Assembly (NCBI GenBank): GCA_037783415.1
Contig: JAZGTN010000016.1
Coordinates: forward strand, 369,001-433,000
Length of the DNA stretch: 64,000 nucleotides
Origin: Leptasterias polaris
Taxonomy: Eukaryota > Echinodermata > Asteroidea > Forcipulatida > Asteriidae
Reading direction: 5' to 3'
Shown: positions 58,097 to 64,000 of the stretch, in pieces
Layout: each line of letters starts with the position of its first letter
Numbering within the stretch: the stretch's first letter is position 1
Position numbers and translations under genes: made by a program
The notes under the pieces: generated by a model
The model's input: only the letters and a program-made list of their open reading frames with translations
What the model was told of the DNA's origin: nothing
The model's database searches: none

Positions 58097-58354
58097 GGTG
58101 AGTTGAAAATTATTTGTAGAATCACATGAAGATATCTTTCGGTGGTTATGGGTTTGAAAAGAAGCAACCCAATGGATTTACTGTTGGCCTCAGCGGCAGG
58201 TTTGAAAACACGTGATGGCAAAATTGTATCCAGTTTGTGTTTTTTAAAGACGGTAAAATATTCAACGTGTTCTATTATGTCACTACTGAGGTATTTAGAG
58301 TGACTTAATGGGTGCTGAACTTCCTATTTTATACCTTAAAAACGTGTGTTCCCC

Positions 58355-58612
58355 AGCCCTCCTCCCCCTCCCTCCTCCCCCTCCCTCCTCCCTCCTCCCC
58401 CTCCCTCCTCCCCCTCCCTCCTCCCCCTCCCTCCTCCCCCTCCCTCCCCCCCCCCTCCCCCTCCCTCCCCCCCCTCCTCCCCCCTCCCTCTCCCCCTCCC
58501 TCCTCCCCCCTCCCCCTCCCCCTCCCTCCTCCCCCCTCCCTCTCCCCCTCCCCCTCCCTCCTCCTCCCTCCTCTCCCCCTCCCCCTTCCTCCTCCCCCTC
58601 CCCCTCCTAGGC
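58355..58612. repeat. Polypyrimidine tract, (CCTCCCCCTCC)n-like
   Basis: About 255 bp of almost pure C/T on the + strand. It gives proline/serine open frames on + and glycine/glutamate frames on -; these are artefacts of composition. Confidence 0.97.
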
Positions 58613-58785
58613 CACGTTACTAGAATTCTAGCAGAGAATGGTGATCGCAAGCGCAGAATTCGGCAGTAAGCAGAGCCATGAAATTGGGCCATGGTATTTT
58701 CGCTGTTAACCTACGGCTGCTAAGCAAGATTATTCTGTGCTTAGCAATTTGTTTGCTCTTAACAGCTTTTTGATATTGGGCCCCG
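58605..58785. mobile_element. GGCCCAATTTCAT-family MITE fragments
   Basis: GCAGAGCCATGAAATTGGGCC (end of one copy) is followed by GCTAAGCAAG and CTTTTTGATATTGGGCCCC (a second copy). Confidence 0.65.
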
Positions 58786-59532
58786 AAGCTCAACAAAATG
58801 TGTGGAACATCATGTTTGAACACATTGTTTGCTTCATTTCAACTTGCTTGCTCAACTCAATTGATGTGTGAGATGATGAGGATGGGTTTTATAAACAAGT
58901 AAAAATACAGCATTCAAATTTTTTAGGAGAAAACGATTCGTCTATGATAAAATAAGATTGAGGAGTGCTCTACCCAAGCTTTAAGAAACTTATATTGAGT
59001 CTCGACCTCCTCAAACTGAAGATTAATGTACTATAATTGAGTCTAAAGACTGTGTTGTTACATCACACAGGGTTCCAGACAACCTTTTGCATACCACCAG
59101 CCATTGGGTAAAGCCTGGTACCCTGTGCCACACACATTCATTTGAAATTTGTGTTTAACCATAAATGATGCAGAAAAACAGTCCTTACTCTGGAGGCTTT
59201 CAAAAATTGAACATTCACAATTGTTGCATATAGAAATTCATTGTTCATTGCATAACTACCATTTCGGGTGTAAAATTGTATGTAGCTGTAGAGCTCACTG
59301 TGTGCCATCACCTAAAATGCCCACTGCACACCAACATCGGGAATCTCGCTCTCAAAATGGCGCAACCAAGACTTATCGAGGGTGATGACTTAATTTTGTC
59401 ATCATACATCCTTATAAATTGTTGTTGCTTCATTAGATTGTTTGGGTCATGCAGAACAAAAAAACATTGTTGTTTAAATCAAACTTTTTTGTGTCTTTTT
59501 TTTTCACTCAAGGTGGTACCTAAATTTTGCAG

Positions 59533-59710
59533 GCACTTCCCAAGATACCCATTCCATGCACCAAGGCAATAGCACCTACATACTCTAGCCCTGGTAGGGT
59601 CCAGTCAGTGATACTGCACTTGTATGCAACGGAGGAGTCCAACCTGGGCTACTACATACTCTATCTGTCTGCACCTACAGCTCAATGTGGCATTTTTTAC
59701 ATACTCTGAG
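59533..59710 (+). other. Candidate exon, unidentified
   Basis: Flanked by TTTTGCAG and GTAAGT. One frame is open for 59 codons, including VQSVILHLYATEESNLGYYI, but TGA falls one base before the donor. No family recognised; possibly a non-coding RNA exon. Confidence 0.35.
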
Positions 59711-60289
59711 GTAAGTTTTATAATACATAAATGTGTTTTTGTGAAATACAGTTGAGACATAATTCCATCTAAACATTTTCAGAAAAAAACCCTCCAAATT
59801 AAAAATGTAGTAATTTAAAGAGATGCTGTTCCATTAGAACAATTGCAGCTAGGAAGGAGGGGTGTATTGGTATTTTCAGATGTTATTATTTGAAAATACT
59901 GTCATATCAAGTTGAAATGTCTCGTTAGAGCGCAACCTATTGGCAGGAGTATAGGACAGGCATGTACAATTAAATGGGCACAACCATCATCCCGACATTG
60001 AAAGCCAACATTTGCAGAGGGCAATAGTCTGCACAATTTGCTCAGTATGACTCTACATCTATTTAAGTTTATCTCTCCCCAAATAACACCATTTCACAAC
60101 AAATCCTTGTTGGTACTTTTATCGGTTTATTAAGTGATCTGTGTTTTTTCGCGATCCCCCTGCTTTGCTAATGGCCTTGAAAGAGCCAGTAAACATCATG
60201 TCACTTTTTAAATTGCCTTGATCACATGTTCACTTGATTCATGAATATTTATGTATTAGTTATTCAGGCTCACGCAATAAACCACAAGG

Positions 60290-60505
60290 GAAACTGACTG
60301 GGTAATTTTTGAAATAACTTTGGATTGAAAAAAGAAAAAAATACCAGTGCAGGGCTTGAACCTGCGACCTCTGGATTAATCCAATTTCCCCCCCCCCCCC
60401 CCCATGATCCATATCAAATAACCCCCAGTTTATGTATTTGGCCCTTTCTATTCAAGTTGTGTGCTTAGGCAGGAGGCCCCCCCCCCCCCCCCCCCCCCCC
60501 CACCA
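60290..60505. repeat. Repeat remnant and poly-C runs
   Basis: GGGAAACTGACTGGGTAATTTTTGAAA matches 51738-51768; an inverted B-box-like GGGCTTGAACCTGCGACC follows, then two long C-runs (about 60390-60403 and 60478-60500). Confidence 0.6.
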
Positions 60506-60768
60506 AATGACATTGACAAATATACAACTGAACGGTTTTCTTCCCTCCCCCAATTAATGTCTTTGCCACTTTGTATTATTAAGTTGAATGATTCAGTGGG
60601 AGCCTTCCCTCTTGATTAAAACCCTTCCCCCTTGATTAAAACCCTTCCCCAATGAGATTGAAAAATGTAAAACTTAATGAAATTGTCTTGTTACACCATT
60701 GCAAAAGAGATACAGTTGCACTTGAACACTATTTTTGACTGTGTATTGATATTTGTTTCTTCATGCAG

Positions 60769-60840
60769 TGTGGTGTGGGGAGACCGTCCTGTTGAGTTTC
60801 AAGGCCTATACCTTCGAAAGCCATTCTCAATTAACTTCAG
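60769..60840 (+). other. Candidate exon, unidentified (72 nt)
   Basis: Flanked by TTCATGCAG and GTGAAT. One frame reads GDRPVEFQGLYLRKPFSINF and could join 62501 as LKPKDSDEVV then TAG. Plausible as a terminal coding part, unproven. Confidence 0.35.
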
Positions 60841-60869
60841 GTGAATACAAAAAAGGAATTACAAAATGT

Positions 60870-61620
60870 TTAAGATAGTGTACAGCGTTGGTAAGAACGG
60901 CAAATCTAATGCAACTGGTTGGCTGATTCTTTGAGGCAGGATAAAATAGCGTTGGAAAAGAAACTGCTTTAAAAAATCCCTAATTTGAAAAAATTTGTAC
61001 AACACTGGTAAAAAAAAAATTGTTAAAACAGTGAGACCCTTTTGGCTTGGGCCTACTCTCTTTGAATCAAAATAAGGAACAGCATTGGTAAAAAGAGTTG
61101 TACAAACAGTGAGACTCTTTTGGCTTGGGCATCTTTGAATCAAGATAAAGTACAATGTTGGTAAAAAGAGTTCTAAAACAGTGAGACTCTTTTGGCTTGG
61201 GCATACTGTCTTTGAATCAAGATAAAGTACAATGTTGGTAAAAAGAGTTCTAAAACAGTGAGACTCTTTTGGCTTGGGCATACTGTCTTTGAATCAAGAT
61301 AAAGTACAATGTTGGTAAAAAGAGTTGTACAAACAGTGAGACTCTTTTAGCTTGGGCCCACTCTCTTTGAGTCAAGATAAAGTACAACATTGGTAAAAAG
61401 AGTTGTACTACAAACAGTGAAACTTTTTTGGCTTGGGCATACTGCCTTTGAATCAAGATAAAGTACAATGTTGATAAAAAGAGTTGTAAAAACAGTGAGA
61501 CCCTTTTGGCTTGGACCTACTCTTTTAAAATAAAGATGAAGTAAAGTATTTGAAATAAGGGTGAAACTTGCTTCTCCAGGTTTACCTTTATATTCTTTGA
61601 ATCGAGACAATTAGGAACAG
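60870..61620. repeat. 77-bp tandem array, about 8-9 copies
   Basis: GATAAAGTACAATGTTGG recurs at 61151, 61228 and 61305 (77 bp apart), then 61383 and 61464, with older copies on both sides. The minus-strand open frames (about 140, 72 and 87 codons) are products of the repeat. Confidence 0.9.
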
Positions 61621-62500
61621 TGCTGGGAAATCTCATGCTCCCGTTTGTACACCATGATAGCCTAATGTGTCACACTGGAAGTGTTTGTAAATTCACTGGT
61701 GCTTTGTGCTCTTTGCGCCCATTTTAATTCAAGAGCAGTCCCACCAATGGAAATTTAGGCAAAACAGCTGAATTTGATCCCAAAAAATATTTTTCAAAGC
61801 TTGAAACAGCAAATCTACCCTCATCACTCTTGTAGAACAAGATTATCATAATGATCTTATGCTGTAATTACCCACTGCGTACTTCATTAGCGATAATGCA
61901 ACCAATTGAACAATAACATTTGAAAATCCCTGTTTGTTACCAATGCTGTACTAAACTACCCTTAATAAAACAAAACCGAAGATCAGTTTCAAAAGTTCTT
62001 TACTCAAATATCTGAAAGCTGTCCTTATCTATAAACAAACAAGGTACCAGACTTTTTTCAATCCAGCCTCACCGTCTTTGACTACATTTACTTGAATAGA
62101 TTGAAAACATTTTATTTATTTATGTTATACTTAGCTTTAGTGCCCCCCCCCCCCCTGAATTCGAACATCCAATAATACCCCAAAGTTCTAAGAACATGGG
62201 TTCGGAAAAGGCTTGTAAATATTATGTAAGGCCATACCAAGCGTGGATTTCTGATTCTCTTATTGAGTTCTTCTAACAACATTTATTTGAATTGATTAAC
62301 TTTTTTTCCCCTGCCAGAATATAAGAATATTGGTGGCCCCCCCCCCCCCCACATTTGACCATCCTTTACTGAAAAGGGGGTCGACTATTTAGTTGTTATT
62401 TGGTTTTTGCCCTTACAACTGAACAATTTGTTGTATATTTTTGTAGTTCTCAATTAACATTTTATGTTTCTGTTTGTTTATTATCAATTTATCATTACAG
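61621..62500. other. Spacer with poly-C runs; no gene seen
   Basis: C-runs near 62143-62155 and 62338-62352; otherwise AT-rich. Confidence 0.5.
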
Positions 62501-62750
62501 GTTAAAACCAAAGGACTCAGATGAAGTGGTCTAGTACTGACTGCATGGAGACAAATAAAACGCCTGTTGCAGCCTTGGAACTATCAATGTGTGAAGCCGG
62601 CAAGCAGATGATTGTCACAGAACTGATGTTTCTGCCCACCCTGTTCCTGGATGACATGAAGCAGTATGTGCTGACAGTTCCAATCAGTCCATTTTATGAG
62701 GAGATTGCTGGCACCTATAAGTTGGTGTGTCCATCTTACATATGATACAG
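62501..62750 (+). other. Candidate exon, unidentified (250 nt)
   Basis: Flanked by ATTACAG and GTGAGT. A 74-codon frame from 62521 contains KQMIVTELMFLPTLFLDDMK and TVPISPFYEEIAGTYKLVCP, protein-like but not recognised. It is not in frame with the 60769 exon model. Confidence 0.35.
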
Positions 62751-63945
62751 GTGAGTTTTTTCTATTACCTCAAATAGAGAAAAGACAAGCATGGATATTT
62801 AGCTGTATTACGCCGTAATGTGGTAATCCCTCAAAATATATCAGATACAATTCAACCTAAAAGCCAAATCGACAAAGTACTCTGATGATTTTTTAATTTT
62901 TTATTTCTATCTATTGATAATACTCTGATGTATATCATTTTAGACAATTGTAGTTAAGTGTTAAGCAGGAGACCAGGCCCAACTGCTTGTTCACAAAACC
63001 CTCTCTCACCCTCTTGCCCCCCCCTCTTGCCCCCCCCTCCCCCACATAAGGTTGAAAATGCAGAAATGATTGGTTTATTAGATTACCCCCCCCTCATTCC
63101 CTCCCCAAGTAATGTTTTTTGCCCCTTACACTATGAAAATCTTTGGTGTGAAACAAACGTGAAATCTCAGTGAAGTGCAGGTTTTGGCTGAAATTCAAGG
63201 AATTATTTCTCTTTCACCTAGCTTTGAGGGAATTTCAATTCTGAAAAAAGTATCTCTAGACTATTGACGGGTGTCCTTGAATTTCAGCCTGATTTCAGGG
63301 AGTGTGCTCCATCATTCCCACTTCCCCACTCCATGGTCCCATGGGGGTTATTAGCCTGTTATCAAGCTCTAGTCCAAATGTAAACATTGGTCTATCCACA
63401 GTGTGCCAACCTGAAACAAGGTGACACCAAAAGACTGACTAATAAACCATGTATCAGGTTGACTTCCCCTCATTAGACAGTAATCTATCCAGCTGGGTTC
63501 ATGGAGGACACCTTACAATTTGGTGAATACTCCTTGAATTAAACCACCCTACACACAGACACCCAAGACAGCCTTGGCTGTTTTCAGCAGTACAGCACAG
63601 TGAACACAACTTCAAACACTTATGCTCTAGCAATTATGTGTTATTGGCTATGTTCTCTTCAACCATGTACTCAGTACTATTACCTCAAATATGAGCCAAA
63701 ACTGATGAACTATTAGTCATATTCTCTTCAACTGAACATGTACTCCTTAAGTAACTCGAATGATCGGATATTGAGATGTGTCGGATATTGAGATGTGATC
63801 ATACAATGCTTAATATTTAATAATGACAGTTGCAATGCATCAGTAGAGCATACTGCATCAATTTAGAGCCTAAATTTGAAACTTTAAAAATCGCAAAAAT
63901 TTGATTAAAATGCTGGACTTTTTCAATTTGGCCTGTTTTTCAAGT
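62751..63945. other. Spacer; no gene recognised
   Basis: Contains C-rich runs near 63018-63045. A possible acceptor at 63401 (CCACAG) has no convincing exon after it. Confidence 0.45.
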
Positions 63946-64000
63946 TTAAAGGCACAAGACACTTTTGGTAATTACTCAAAATAATTGTTAGCATAAAAAC
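63946..64000 (+). repeat. Start of another interspersed-repeat copy
   Basis: AAAGGCACAAGACACTTTTGG, then AATTACTCAAAATAATTG, the family seen inverted at 34598-34985; cut by the window end. Confidence 0.65.

Noticed and set aside
58308..58692. Proline-rich (+) and glycine/glutamate-rich (-) open frames
   Set aside because: They result from the polypyrimidine tract; all frames are open there.
60870..61610. Minus-strand frames of 140, 72 and 87 codons
   Set aside because: They are translations of the 77-bp tandem array.
1..64000. Endogenous virus or toxin genes
   Set aside because: No viral structural or polymerase gene other than non-LTR retrotransposon fragments, and no toxin family, was recognised.

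Overview
The window reads as nuclear DNA of a marine invertebrate deuterostome, most probably an echinoderm (sea star or sea cucumber; inference). Genes are split by GT-AG introns into exons of 33-284 nt (777 nt for the longest). Introns and spacers are packed with tRNA-derived SINEs, short foldback elements, hAT- and mariner-type elements, non-LTR retrotransposon tails and many local tandem arrays. No bacterial gene organisation, viral gene set or CRISPR array is visible.

Three host genes are certain, all on the + strand. (1) 611-21497: the 3' half (19 exons, 870 residues) of a full-length ABCA-type lipid transporter. It carries the second transmembrane half, the second nucleotide-binding domain and the C-terminal VFVNFA motif; the first half lies off the left edge. 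(2) 27269-51327: a complete THOC1 gene (THO/TREX mRNA-export complex subunit 1), 18 exons and 646 residues, ending in a death domain. All exon phases join without a gap. (3) 55576-56815: a complete mitochondrial ADP/ATP translocase, 2 exons and 295 residues, with the RRRMMM signature. A fourth transcript unit may start near 57970 and use exon-like blocks at 59533, 60769 and 62501; no protein family was recognised there.

Layout: 1-21497 ABCA exons with repeat-rich introns; 21498-27268 a 168-bp tandem array in the likely ABCA 3' UTR, two SINEs, quiet spacer and the THOC1 promoter (perfect CRE at 27180); 27317-33531 the large THOC1 intron 1 with a minus-strand reverse-transcriptase tail, a clean hAT element and a 338-bp foldback; 33532-51327 the other THOC1 exons, with a 1.3-kb 17-bp minisatellite in intron 16; 51328-55575 spacer with nested foldback elements and the translocase promoter; 56816-64000 spacer with a 250-bp polypyrimidine tract, a 77-bp array and the possible transcript.

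The genes have no shared pathway that can be inferred: lipid transport at membranes, nuclear mRNA export and mitochondrial nucleotide exchange. The more unusual signals are structural: a minisatellite open in three frames with a 459-bp higher-order duplication; decoy copies of a THOC1 exon start; CAG-ended elements with apparent 5-, 6- and 8-bp target duplications, one of which splits a SINE; a tRNA-like segment repeatedly joined to a reverse-transcriptase tail; and a 38-bp perfect palindrome centred on CACGTG upstream of the translocase. I did not find a clearly new multi-gene system. All comparisons were made by eye; no database search was run.
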